A DNA stretch of 64,000 bases from Tamaricihabitans halophyticus (GTDB lineage: Bacteria > Actinomycetota > Actinomycetes > Mycobacteriales > Pseudonocardiaceae): NCBI RefSeq assembly GCF_004340875.1, contig NZ_SLXQ01000020.1, positions 1-64,000 of the forward strand, in the 5' to 3' direction. Positions 49,644 through 58,208 of the stretch are shown here, one piece after another. Position numbers and translations under genes: made by a program. The stretch's first letter is position 1. Every line of letters starts with the position of its first letter. The notes under the pieces were generated by a model. It had not been told where the DNA came from, searched no databases, and worked only from the letters and a program-made list of their open reading frames with translations.

Positions 49644-50612
49644 CTAGCCGGCGCTGAGCAGACCGTCAGCTGGCTGCAGGCGCATGCCCTCGATCCACGG
49701 GCGAGCCGTCGCCACCCCGCGTGCCAACCGGGCTGCCGCGATCGTGTTGCGCAACAGCCAGACATCGGTGATCGGCCCGACCCCTCCCGGTACCGGGGTG
49801 ATGGCTTCGGCACGTTCGGCCACGCTGCGGAAATCCAGATCACCGACCAGCCGGATCTTGCCTGTTTCTGTATCAGGTACCGCGTTGATGCCGACGTCCA
49901 CCGCGATGACCCCGTCCCGGACGTGCTCGCCGCGTAGCAGGCCGGGCGAGCCGGCCGCGATGATGACGATATCGGCGTGCGCGGTGTGCTCGAACAACAA
50001 ACCGGCGCGATAACTGTGCACATCGCAGGAAAGCACGGTCGCGCCGCGCGCCATACCGAGGTTGACCGCTGGCTTACCGACGTTGGCGGAACGCCCGACG
50101 ATCACCATATTGCTGCCCTGATACACCCGTTCCGGATCGCGACCGGACTCCCGGAGATAACGGTCGAGCAGATGAAACACGGATGCCGGGGTGGACGGTA
50201 CGAACCTCGGCCGGTCCAGCGCGAGCAGGCCGGCGTTGACCGGATGCACGGACTCGATGTCCTTCAGCGGATCGAGCGCACGGTACAACGTCGCCTCGGA
50301 TACCTGCGGCGGTAGCGGGCGCAGGATCAGAATGCCGGAGATCCGGGGGTCCGAGCAGAGCTTGCCGACCGTGGCGACCGCTTCGGCTTCCGGCACATCG
50401 GCCGGTAGTGCCTCGCGGACGTAGTGCAGGCCAAGCTGTTCGGCGAGCCGGCGCACCCGGCGCTCGTAGGCGTGCGCAGGGTAGGCATCCCCGGCGACCA
50501 CGGTGGCCAATCCTGGTTGGCAGCCCTCCTCGGCGAGCTCGGCCACCTGCGCGGTGAGCTCGTTACGCAGATCAGCCGCGTAGGCTTTGCCATCGATCAG
50601 TAGCGCGCTCAT
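49644..50612 (-). CDS. folD: FolD-type methylenetetrahydrofolate dehydrogenase lacking cyclohydrolase residues
   Basis: 322 residues. ATG 50612 overlaps the fchA stop as ATGA. The Rossmann NADP site (VIVGRSANVGKPAVNLGMAR) and TPVPGGVGPITDVWLLRNT are normal. The cyclohydrolase residues are not: in the Y-x3-K motif Tyr49 remains but Lys is Val53 (AYERRVRR); the QLP-type Gln is Leu97 (ILILRPLP); and the KDVDG Asp is Glu120 (KDIES). In E. coli and human FolD these three positions serve the cyclohydrolase. A separate cyclohydrolase, FchA, is encoded just upstream, so this enzyme probably acts only as dehydrogenase. Confidence 0.88.
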   Translation of the reverse strand: MSALLIDGKAYAADLRNELTAQVAELAEEGCQPGLATVVAGDAYPAHAYERRVRRLAEQLGLHYVREALPADVPEAEAVATVGKLCSDPRISGILILRPLPPQVSEATLYRALDPLKDIESVHPVNAGLLALDRPRFVPSTPASVFHLLDRYLRESGRDPERVYQGSNMVIVGRSANVGKPAVNLGMARGATVLSCDVHSYRAGLLFEHTAHADIVIIAAGSPGLLRGEHVRDGVIAVDVGINAVPDTETGKIRLVGDLDFRSVAERAEAITPVPGGVGPITDVWLLRNTIAAARLARGVATARPWIEGMRLQPADGLLSAG

Positions 50613-51181
50613 CGGCAGCACCGCACCGTGGCGCGGCTAGCGCCCATGGCGACCCGAGTGCATTCCTCGGCCGCGCTGAACCAGGCGTAGCCGAGACCGC
50701 CCAGCTCGGCATTGATCCGTACCAAACTAGCCGCCGTCCGGGTAGCTCCCTCGGCGAGCAACGCGGCACCCTGCGCGTCGCCCTTGAGATTCGGATTACC
50801 TTCCTCGACGAGCCGGGCGGCCAGCTGGGCTAGATCCGCGCCGATCTCGGCGATGCGCAGCGGAACCCGGGCGGCCGCGCGCAGCGCGTCGGTGATCCGC
50901 TGCTGCCGGTCCGGGATCGAGCGAGCCAGCCGGTACGCCGCGAGTACTTCGGTGTAGACCTCGGCATCCGCGTCGGCAAGCGGGACCACCTCCACGCGCA
51001 GCTTGTCCGCGCGTTCGGCGAGTTCAGCCAGCTCTCCGGTGCTGAACCGCGCGGCCATCGCCACCAGACCGGCAGCGGTACCCGCGGTGACCGCAGCCGC
51101 GGCCCCGCCCCCAGGGGCTGGGGTGCGACTGGCGACATCGCTCAGGAATTCCCCGATCCGCCGCTGGTCGATGGTGTGCAC
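50609..51181 (-). CDS. fchA: Methenyltetrahydrofolate cyclohydrolase, FTCD_C type
   Basis: 190 residues. GTG 51181 with GGAGGG close upstream. All-helical formiminotransferase-cyclodeaminase C-terminal fold: IGEFLSDVASRTPAPGGGAA at the N-terminus and RVPLRIAEIGADLAQLAARL, EGNPNLKGDAQGAALLAEGA later, as in FchA of Methylobacterium and acetogens. Hydrolyses 5,10-methenyl-THF to 10-formyl-THF. It supplies the activity that the neighbouring FolD has lost. Confidence 0.87.
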   Translation of the reverse strand: MHTIDQRRIGEFLSDVASRTPAPGGGAAAAVTAGTAAGLVAMAARFSTGELAELAERADKLRVEVVPLADADAEVYTEVLAAYRLARSIPDRQQRITDALRAAARVPLRIAEIGADLAQLAARLVEEGNPNLKGDAQGAALLAEGATRTAASLVRINAELGGLGYAWFSAAEECTRVAMGASRATVRCCR

Positions 51182-51202
51182 ATTCCCTCCACACGCGATT
51201 GG

Positions 51203-52900
51203 TCAGGAGAGGCCGACGATCTCACCCTGCTCGTCCAGGTCGATCCGCGCGGCCGCCGGCGCGGTGCCCAGGCCGGGCATGGTGCGCATCTCCCCACAGA
51301 TGGGGTAGACGAACCCGGCGCCGACCGAGGCACGTACCTCGCGCACCGGCAGCGTCCAGCCGGTTGGCGCACCCTTGAGCGTCGGGTCCGAGGAGATGGA
51401 CAGATGTGTCTTGGCCATACACATGGGCAGGTTGCCGAACCCGGCGCGTTCGTAGGTGTTCAGTTGCCGCTTGGCGAGTGGCGCATAGCTGACGCCGTCC
51501 GCGCCGTACACCTTGGTCGCGATCGTCTCGATCTTCTCCCGAAGGGTGGCTTCCGCTGGATACAGGAACGCGAAATCGTTCGGCTCATCGGCGGCCTCGG
51601 CGACCGCTTCGGCGAGCTCCGCCGCGCCGGCACCGCCCTCGGCGAAGTTGGTGCACACCGCCGACCTGGCGTTCATCGAGGCCGCGATCTCCCTGATCGC
51701 CGCGTGTTCCGAGGGATGGTCGGTGGGGAACGCGTTGATCGCCACCACCGGGGAAACCCCGTGTAGCCGGATGTTCTCGATCTGCTTGCGCAGGTTCGCG
51801 GCACCGGCGTGGACGTCGTCCGGGTTCTCCGCGAGCAGATCCTCCGGCAGTGGTTTACCCGCAACGATGCGGAACTTACCGGAGTGTGCCTTCAGTGCCC
51901 GTACCGTGGCCACCACGATCGCCGCATCCGGTCGCTGCCCGGAAACCCGGCACTTGATGTTGAAGAACCGCTCGGCGCCCATATCCGCGCCGAAACCGGC
52001 CTCGGTGACCAGGTAGTCGCCGCAGTGCAGCCCGATCAGGTCCGCGACCACCGAGGAGTTCCCGGTGGCGATATTGCCGAATGGTCCACAATGTACAAGT
52101 ACTGGAGTGTTCTCGTAGGTCTGCATCAGGTTGGGCTTGATCGCCTCGCGGAGCAGCACCGTCATCGCGCCGGCCGCGTCCAGCTGGTCAGCGGTGACCG
52201 GCTCACCCTCGGTGGTGTAGCCGACCACGATCCGGCCGAGCCGGCCGCGCAGATCATCCATCCCGGTGGTCAGCGCGAGCGCGGCCATCACCTCGGAAGC
52301 TGCGGTGATATCGAACCCGGTCTGCCTTGGTACCCCGTCGCTCTTGCTGCCAAGGCCGACGACGATATTGCGCAGCGCGCGGTCGTTCATGTCCAGCACC
52401 CGGCGCCAGGTGATCTCGGTGAGGTCGAGACCGAGCTTGTTTCCCTGATACAGGTGGTTGTCGACCATCGCGGAAAGCAGGTTATGCGCGGCGGTAACCG
52501 CGTGCATATCTCCAGTAAGATGCAGGTTCAGCAGTTCCATCGGAACCACCTGGCTGTACCCGCCGCCGGCCGCGCCACCCTTGATACCCAGCGTTGGCCC
52601 CATGGACGGCTGGCGGATCGCCACCGTGGCGCGTTTGCCAATATGCTTGAACGCCTGCCCGAGCCCGACCGTGGTTGTCGTCTTGCCCTCGCCGAGCGGG
52701 GTGGGCGTGATCGCACTGACCAGGATGTACTTCGCCCTCGGCGCATCGGCGAGCTCATCGATCGCATTGAGACCGACCTTCAGCACATCGCTACCGTAGG
52801 GCTCGAGCAGGTGCTGCGGCAGACCCATCTCGGCCGCGACGTCATCCATCGGCTTCAGCGAGGCACTCCTCGCGATTTCCAGGTCACTCGGGAAAGCCAT
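51203..52900 (-). CDS. fhs: Formate-tetrahydrofolate ligase
   Basis: 565 residues, normal length. Reversibly converts 10-formyl-THF, ADP and phosphate to formate, THF and ATP. The P-loop TPTPLGEGKTTTTVGLGQAF, the block RQPSMGPTLGIKGGAAGGGY and HLTGDMHAVTAAHNLLSAMV match the family. In this operon the direction is likely formyl to formate, conserving energy from N-methyl oxidation. Nine bases after the mgdC-D fusion gene. Confidence 0.94.
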   Translation of the reverse strand: MAFPSDLEIARSASLKPMDDVAAEMGLPQHLLEPYGSDVLKVGLNAIDELADAPRAKYILVSAITPTPLGEGKTTTTVGLGQAFKHIGKRATVAIRQPSMGPTLGIKGGAAGGGYSQVVPMELLNLHLTGDMHAVTAAHNLLSAMVDNHLYQGNKLGLDLTEITWRRVLDMNDRALRNIVVGLGSKSDGVPRQTGFDITAASEVMAALALTTGMDDLRGRLGRIVVGYTTEGEPVTADQLDAAGAMTVLLREAIKPNLMQTYENTPVLVHCGPFGNIATGNSSVVADLIGLHCGDYLVTEAGFGADMGAERFFNIKCRVSGQRPDAAIVVATVRALKAHSGKFRIVAGKPLPEDLLAENPDDVHAGAANLRKQIENIRLHGVSPVVAINAFPTDHPSEHAAIREIAASMNARSAVCTNFAEGGAGAAELAEAVAEAADEPNDFAFLYPAEATLREKIETIATKVYGADGVSYAPLAKRQLNTYERAGFGNLPMCMAKTHLSISSDPTLKGAPTGWTLPVREVRASVGAGFVYPICGEMRTMPGLGTAPAAARIDLDEQGEIVGLS

Positions 52901-52908
52901 GGTGCTCC

Positions 52909-55900
52909 TCAGTGTTCGGTGGCGACGGGATAGCCGTCCAACTCGATGTTGAACTCGGCGCCGGCATCCAGCAGCGCCTCGAAAAGGTACTGCCCGGAGG
53001 ATCGTTCACAGTGCAGCAAATAGCTCGTGGTCTGCTCGACGTCGTCCCGGATGATGTCGGTAACCAGCTTGGCCACCGAACTACGCAGCGCGGCACCGTC
53101 CGGAGTGAACTCGTCCGCGAAGTCGATGCCACAGACCTTCGCGAGCAGCTGCGGTGCGTCCGGCCCGGTCAACCGGAAGAGCGCCCGACCGTGTGTGAGG
53201 TCCACGGCGCTGGCGAACTCATCACCGTCCTCGGCGCGTCGCTGCCAGTCGGTGAGCAGCGTGTCGTGCGCGCTCGGCGCGCCGAGTACCAGCCACTCGC
53301 CAGGACCGGAGCCAACAACAAGTGTGCCGTGCGCATCGCGGGTGGTTCGCCCGAACCTTGTACCGAGTTCGTTGGCAAGCTGGCCATCTGGCGCGGCACG
53401 CACGGATATCTTGGTCAGCGGTCCACGGTCGGACAGCCGCAGGGCAGCGGTGCTGTGCTTGGTGCTGACCAGCCAGCCCGCGTGCGTTCCGGTATCGCCA
53501 ACCGGGGTGACCGCGCTGCGGGCCAGGCCGGGCTCGCCGGAACGCGGTTGCGGTGCCGGGTCGGTGATCTCCTGCCGCTTACCTTCCGGGTCCACATGCG
53601 CCAGGTGCTCGGTGACCCGCGCGGTGGTCCGCTGCCCGTCCGGAAGCTGCACGGCCACCTCGGTACCCGGGGTGGCCAGGCTCGCGTCGAGCTGTCCAAG
53701 GCAGATCGCGCGGCCGAGGGTGGGGGAGAACCGGCTCGAGGTGATCCGCCCGCCGATCTTGCCGGTCGAGGTGATGATCTGGCTTGCTTCCGCAGGCACC
53801 ACGGCGCCGTCGACCGGTTGCAGGCCAACCAGTTTGCTTCCCGTCGTACTCTCGGACTGCCAGGCCAACTCCGGTTTACCGACGAAATCGTCCTTGTCCA
53901 GTTTCACCGCCCAGTCCAAGGCAGCGCTGTATGCCTTGGTGAGCCCATCGGTGTCCTGCCCGACGATGAAGTGCCCCTTCTCCAGCCGCAGGATGCGCTG
54001 TGCCTCCACACCGAACGGGCGCACCCCGAGATCGGCACCGTGCTGGACCAGTGCTTCCCAGACGTGTAGCCCGTAACTGGCCGGCACATGCAGCTCATAG
54101 GACAGTTCCCCGGTGAAGCCGATCCGCCACAGCACACAGTCCGGTACGCCGGCGATCGTGCCGGTACGCACCTGCATATAGCCGAATGCCTCGGCGCTCA
54201 GGTCGACGCCCTCGGTCAACCTGTCAACCAGCTCGCGGGATTTCGGGCCGGCGACGTTGATACTGGCGTAGCCGGTGGTTACCGGGGTGACATGCACCTG
54301 CCATTCCGGATGTTCGGTTTGCAGCCAGCTCTCCACCCATTTCCAGACGGCAGCGGCCCCGGAGGAGGTGGTGCTCATCAGGTAGTGGTTCTCGCCGAGC
54401 CGGCCGGTCACCCCGTCGTCGAAGACCACACCGTCCTCGGCGCACATCACGCCGTAGCGCACCTTGCCGATACCGAGCTTGGACCATTTGTTGACATACA
54501 ACAGGTTCAGCAGCTTCGGGATGTCCGGCCCGCGCAGGTCGAGCTTGCCGATCGGGGTCACATCGATGATGCCGACGGCTTCGCGTACCGCGCGAACCTC
54601 GGCAGCCGGGTCCCCGTAGTCGTCCGGACGGATCCACTGCCCGGCCACCAGCGGCCTTGCCGCATTGGCCGTGTGCCACGGCTGCATGGGTGAGTACCGG
54701 ACCGGTTCGAAGTTCCTGCCGGCAAGAGCGCCAAGGGTGACCGGGGTGTACATCGGGCGCCAGGTGGTGGTTCCGGTCTCCGCGATACCGCGCCCGGTCG
54801 CTTCGGCCACCATCGCGATCGCATTGATCGTTTCCAACTTGCCCTGCAATGGCCCCATGGTCGCGGTGGTGTAGCGCTTGGCCAGCTCGGCGGAGTCGTA
54901 GCCTTCCCGCACGGCAAGGTGGATGTCCTTCGAGGACACATCCTCGGAGTAGTCGACCATGCCGTGGGTCGCCCCGCGAAACAGCGCGGGATGTGCGGCA
55001 ACGCCGAGCTCCGGAATCGCTACCTGCTCGTCCTCGGCGGGAGCCGGCGGCTCGGCGGCCAGGGTCGGCAGGCCGGCGCGCGCGGCTCGGTTGGCTCGCA
55101 GCCCAGCGCGGGCTGCCGCGCGGCCAACCGCATCGGCATGTGTACACAGCTCGTCAAGGGTTCCGTCGCCGGCGATACCGCCGGTGGCGAAGACGTTGTC
55201 GTCGGTGGTTCCGCCGGGCAGGAAACGTGCCGCGGTCGGTGAGTATGTCGGGACGTCACCGGCCATGTTCAACAGCGCGGTTGGCGCGGTCCATCCGGTC
55301 GCGGTGACCAGTAGGTCGGCCTCGATCTTGCGCCCACCGGGCAGCTCCACCGCGCGCAAGTCCTTGCGTCCATGCGCGCGCAGGATATCGCCGCCGTTGC
55401 GGGCATCGGCGATATGCGCGATCTCCACACCCGCCCCGCGTAGGTCGTCGATCGCCGCATCGCCTTCGTCGTTCGCGGTGAGCACGACCGCCCGCTGGCC
55501 GGGCCGTACCGCGTGCAGGTTGATCAACCGGCGGACCGCGGTGGACAGCATCACGCCAGGGACATCGTTGCCCGCGAACACATATGGTCGCTCGAGCAAA
55601 CCGGCTGCTACTACGAAAGCCCGCGCCCGTGCCTTGATCAGCCGCTCCGCGACACCAGGATGACCGCGTTGCACCACGGCGATCCAGTTCTGGTCGTAGC
55701 GGCCGAGCACGACCGAATCGGTAAGCACCTCGATGCCGTCCTGCGCGGTGACCTCCGCGCTCAGCTGCCGTGCCGCCGGTGGGTCGGCCCAGCGCAGGTG
55801 CCCACCAAGCTGGTGTTCCTCTTCGACGAGCATGACGCGCGCACCAGCACGCGCGGCGGCCAGCGCGGCGGTCATCCCGGCGGGGCCGCCACCGGCGATC

Positions 55901-56442
55901 AACACATCTGGGTGCGCATAGCGTTTGTCGTAGTAGTCATGTGGGGTATCCGGGAACACCTCGCCCGCGTGCACGAACCGCTGCAGCACCTTCTCGTAGG
56001 CTGGCCACAACCGCTCGGGCTTGATGAAGGTCTTGTAGTAGAAGCCGGGCGGGAGGAACCGGCCAGCAAGCCCGTTCGCCGCCTTGATGTCGAACCGCAG
56101 CGATGGCCAGGCGTTCTGCGCGCTGACCCGCATTCCCTCGGTGACCAACCGGTGCGCGCCGCGCACGTTCGGCTCGTCGCCGACCTGCACCATGCAGCCG
56201 GGATCGTGTGCGCTCGCGGTGAGCAGCCCGCGCGGGCGGTGGTACTTGTAGCTACGCGAGAAGATCCGCTCGCCGGCCGCGGCGAGCGCGGAGATGATGG
56301 TGTCCCCCCGGTAGGCGGCGACCGTACTGCCGTTCCAGAAGAACTCGAACTGGCGCCCGCGGTCGAGTACTTCGCCTTGCTGTACGGGAAGGCGGAACCG
56401 GCCTTCGGTGCGCGTTGTCGTTCGCGTCGGCTGCTGGGTCAT
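52909..56442 (-). CDS. mgdC: N-methylglutamate dehydrogenase / sarcosine-oxidase-type alpha subunit fused to gamma subunit
   Basis: 1177 residues. ~20-110: ferredoxin-like SoxA N-terminal domain (GDTIISALAAAGERIFSRSY). ~175-480: NAD/FAD domain (VLIAGGGPAGMTAALAAARA). ~600-965: GcvT/THF-binding domain (TPIGKLDLRGPDIPKLLNLL, RIGFTGELSYELHVPASYGL). ~985-1177: gamma-type domain (AVDLTHGRALFRLTGPDAPQ) that is normally a separate protein of ~200 residues. The enzyme oxidises an N-methyl group and passes the methylene to THF. The gmas-mgs context favours N-methylglutamate (MgdC+MgdD) over sarcosine; the two cannot be told apart by motifs alone. Overlaps the delta-subunit gene by four bases. Confidence 0.85.
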   Translation of the reverse strand: MTQQPTRTTTRTEGRFRLPVQQGEVLDRGRQFEFFWNGSTVAAYRGDTIISALAAAGERIFSRSYKYHRPRGLLTASAHDPGCMVQVGDEPNVRGAHRLVTEGMRVSAQNAWPSLRFDIKAANGLAGRFLPPGFYYKTFIKPERLWPAYEKVLQRFVHAGEVFPDTPHDYYDKRYAHPDVLIAGGGPAGMTAALAAARAGARVMLVEEEHQLGGHLRWADPPAARQLSAEVTAQDGIEVLTDSVVLGRYDQNWIAVVQRGHPGVAERLIKARARAFVVAAGLLERPYVFAGNDVPGVMLSTAVRRLINLHAVRPGQRAVVLTANDEGDAAIDDLRGAGVEIAHIADARNGGDILRAHGRKDLRAVELPGGRKIEADLLVTATGWTAPTALLNMAGDVPTYSPTAARFLPGGTTDDNVFATGGIAGDGTLDELCTHADAVGRAAARAGLRANRAARAGLPTLAAEPPAPAEDEQVAIPELGVAAHPALFRGATHGMVDYSEDVSSKDIHLAVREGYDSAELAKRYTTATMGPLQGKLETINAIAMVAEATGRGIAETGTTTWRPMYTPVTLGALAGRNFEPVRYSPMQPWHTANAARPLVAGQWIRPDDYGDPAAEVRAVREAVGIIDVTPIGKLDLRGPDIPKLLNLLYVNKWSKLGIGKVRYGVMCAEDGVVFDDGVTGRLGENHYLMSTTSSGAAAVWKWVESWLQTEHPEWQVHVTPVTTGYASINVAGPKSRELVDRLTEGVDLSAEAFGYMQVRTGTIAGVPDCVLWRIGFTGELSYELHVPASYGLHVWEALVQHGADLGVRPFGVEAQRILRLEKGHFIVGQDTDGLTKAYSAALDWAVKLDKDDFVGKPELAWQSESTTGSKLVGLQPVDGAVVPAEASQIITSTGKIGGRITSSRFSPTLGRAICLGQLDASLATPGTEVAVQLPDGQRTTARVTEHLAHVDPEGKRQEITDPAPQPRSGEPGLARSAVTPVGDTGTHAGWLVSTKHSTAALRLSDRGPLTKISVRAAPDGQLANELGTRFGRTTRDAHGTLVVGSGPGEWLVLGAPSAHDTLLTDWQRRAEDGDEFASAVDLTHGRALFRLTGPDAPQLLAKVCGIDFADEFTPDGAALRSSVAKLVTDIIRDDVEQTTSYLLHCERSSGQYLFEALLDAGAEFNIELDGYPVATEH

Positions 56443-56702
56443 GCCGATCCCTCCGCCCGCTCGCCAGCTGGCAGTGCCGTATTGCTGACCGTGTCCCTAC
56501 GCAGCCGGAAGAACCGGCGGCAGCCAGCGGAGTGGTACCACGTCTCCTCGGTCCAACCACGCGCATTGCGCCGGAAGTAGAGGTAGCCGCGCCATTGTTC
56601 GGGCGTGGCGGTACCGGGATCGGGGCGTGTCGCCGGCTCGCCCTCATGGCTGAACTCGGTAACGTTGCGCGGCCCGCACCAGGGGCAGGGCAGCTGAATC
56701 AT
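56439..56702 (-). CDS. mgdB: N-methylglutamate dehydrogenase / sarcosine-oxidase-type delta subunit
   Basis: 87 residues from ATG 56702 (GGAGAGGACTATCC upstream). Zinc ligands: CPWCGPRN (C-x2-C), and the C-terminal TWYHSAGCRRFFRLRRDTVS (His and Cys). RGYLYFRRNARGWTEETWYH is the conserved block of SoxD/MgdB. It stabilises the alpha-beta complex. The gene order beta-delta-alpha(-gamma) is as in soxBDAG and mgdABCD. Confidence 0.88.
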   Translation of the reverse strand: MIQLPCPWCGPRNVTEFSHEGEPATRPDPGTATPEQWRGYLYFRRNARGWTEETWYHSAGCRRFFRLRRDTVSNTALPAGERAEGSA

Positions 56703-56725
56703 GGATAGTCCTCTCCGCACACCTG

Positions 56726-58045
56726 CTAGTGGCCGACCGCGGCCGCGCCCTTCTCGCCTACCAGTTCACCCGCGTCGAAGCGACTCAACGGGAAAGCCGC
56801 GATGATCTCCGGCGTTCGCTTGGTCGCAACGCATTCCGCCATGGCCTCACCGGACACCGGCCCGGCCTTGAACCCGTACGTTCCCCACCCAACGTCCACA
56901 TAGAACCCGTCCACCTCGGTAGGTCCCATGATCGGCGAGTAGTCCGGGGTCATATCGCAGAGACCAGCCCACTGCCGGAGCAACCGCATCTTGGACAGCG
57001 CGGGCATCAGCTCGAGAACGTGCCCAGCAAGGCCCTCCACGAACTCGAGCGAGCCGCGCATCGAGTATGAGGTGAACGGGTCCACGCTCGCGCCGAACAC
57101 GAGCTCACCGCGATCGGTTTGACTCACATACACATGTAGCGTGCCGGAAACCACCACGGTGTCCAGGAACGGGCGCACCGGTTCGGTCACCGCGGCCTGT
57201 AGCGGCGAGGTGGTGACCGGCATCGAGACACCAGCCATATCGGAGATGATCGTCGACCAGCCGGCCGTGCAGTTGACCACCGCGCCGGTCGCGATCCGGC
57301 CCCGCCTCGTCCGCACACCGGTCACCCGACCATCGGCTACGTCGATTCCGGTGACTTCGGTGTTCTGGTGCAGATGCACACCGTTCGCGTCGGCGCCGCG
57401 AGCATACCCCCACACCACAGCGTCGTGCCGGATGATGCCGCCGGGTGGATGGTAGAGCGCGCCAAGGATCGGGTATCTGGTGTTCGGCGAGGTTTCCAGG
57501 TATGGCACGAGTTTGGCTATCTCATTCGGATCGATCACATCGGAATCGACGCCCTGCTGCTTGTTCACCTCCGCGCGCCACCGCATGGTGCGCAGCGAGC
57601 TGTCGTTGTGGGCCAGTGTGAGGTGTCCCCTGCGGGAGAACATCACGTTGAAGTTCAGGTCGGCGGCAAGGTGCTCGTACAGTTGCATCGAGCGGTCATA
57701 GAACCGGACGCCTTCCGGGGTCAGGTAGTTCGACCGGAGGATTGCCGTGTTGCGGCCAGATCCCCCGCCGCCAAGATAGCCCTTGTCGAGTACCGCCACA
57801 TTGGTGATCCCGTGGTTCTTCGCGAGGTAGTAGGCGGTGGCCAGACCGTGCACCCCGCCGCCGATGATCACCACGTCATAGCTTGCCCGGATCGGATGCT
57901 CGCGCCAGGCGCGTGGCCAATCCGCGCCCTGCGATAACCCGTGTCGCAGTAGACTGAAAGCGGAATACTTCGATGGTTTTCCGTTTCGCCGCCGGTTTCC
58001 GTTCTTTCGCGACTGCCCATTGGTCGATCCGTTGCCGATAACCAC
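56726..58045 (-). CDS. mgdA: N-methylglutamate dehydrogenase / sarcosine-oxidase-type beta subunit
   Basis: 439 residues with an Asn/Arg/Lys-rich N-terminal extension (~1-25). FAD motif YDVVIIGGGVHGLATAYYLA; GYLGGGGSGRNTAILRSNYL; the HPPGGIIRHDAVVWGYARGA block holds the His region to which FMN is covalently bound in sarcosine oxidase beta; the C-terminal TPDYSPIMGPTEVDGFYVDV and GWGTYGFKAGPVSGEAMAE close the fold. Oxidises the N-methyl amine in complex with alpha, gamma and delta. Two IclR-type operators lie 90-135 bp upstream. Confidence 0.87.
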   Translation of the reverse strand: MVIGNGSTNGQSRKNGNRRRNGKPSKYSAFSLLRHGLSQGADWPRAWREHPIRASYDVVIIGGGVHGLATAYYLAKNHGITNVAVLDKGYLGGGGSGRNTAILRSNYLTPEGVRFYDRSMQLYEHLAADLNFNVMFSRRGHLTLAHNDSSLRTMRWRAEVNKQQGVDSDVIDPNEIAKLVPYLETSPNTRYPILGALYHPPGGIIRHDAVVWGYARGADANGVHLHQNTEVTGIDVADGRVTGVRTRRGRIATGAVVNCTAGWSTIISDMAGVSMPVTTSPLQAAVTEPVRPFLDTVVVSGTLHVYVSQTDRGELVFGASVDPFTSYSMRGSLEFVEGLAGHVLELMPALSKMRLLRQWAGLCDMTPDYSPIMGPTEVDGFYVDVGWGTYGFKAGPVSGEAMAECVATKRTPEIIAAFPLSRFDAGELVGEKGAAAVGH

Positions 58046-58134
58046 GTAGTCCCTCCGAGCTCGGATATCCGAATCCTAGGTGTGCGGCTGGCGGCTGGAC
58101 AAGTCTAAGATGAGACAACGTTTCCTGGTCAGAA

Positions 58135-58180
58135 ACAATTGCCGCAGAGGCAATTTATTAATTGCCGCAGTGGAAATTAT
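58135..58180. promoter_or_regulatory. Two IclR-type operators in the mgd operon promoter
   Basis: ACAATTGCC-GCAGA-GGCAATTTA (58135-58157) matches the site at 46000-46022 in both arms except the last two bases. A second, weaker copy TTAATTGCC-GCAGT-GGAAATTAT occupies 58158-58180, exactly 23 bp further (two helical turns). They lie between the gmas stop (58209) and the mgdA start (58045). Confidence 0.65.
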
Positions 58181-58208
58181 TCCCCGATGGAGCTTGGGTT
58201 GCAGCCGC

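Noticed and set aside
52909-58045. Plain sarcosine oxidase for glycine-betaine breakdown
   Set aside because: Possible by motif, but no betaine or dimethylglycine demethylase, glyA or serine pathway gene is linked, whereas gmas and mgsABC are directly upstream; N-methylglutamate dehydrogenase is the better reading.
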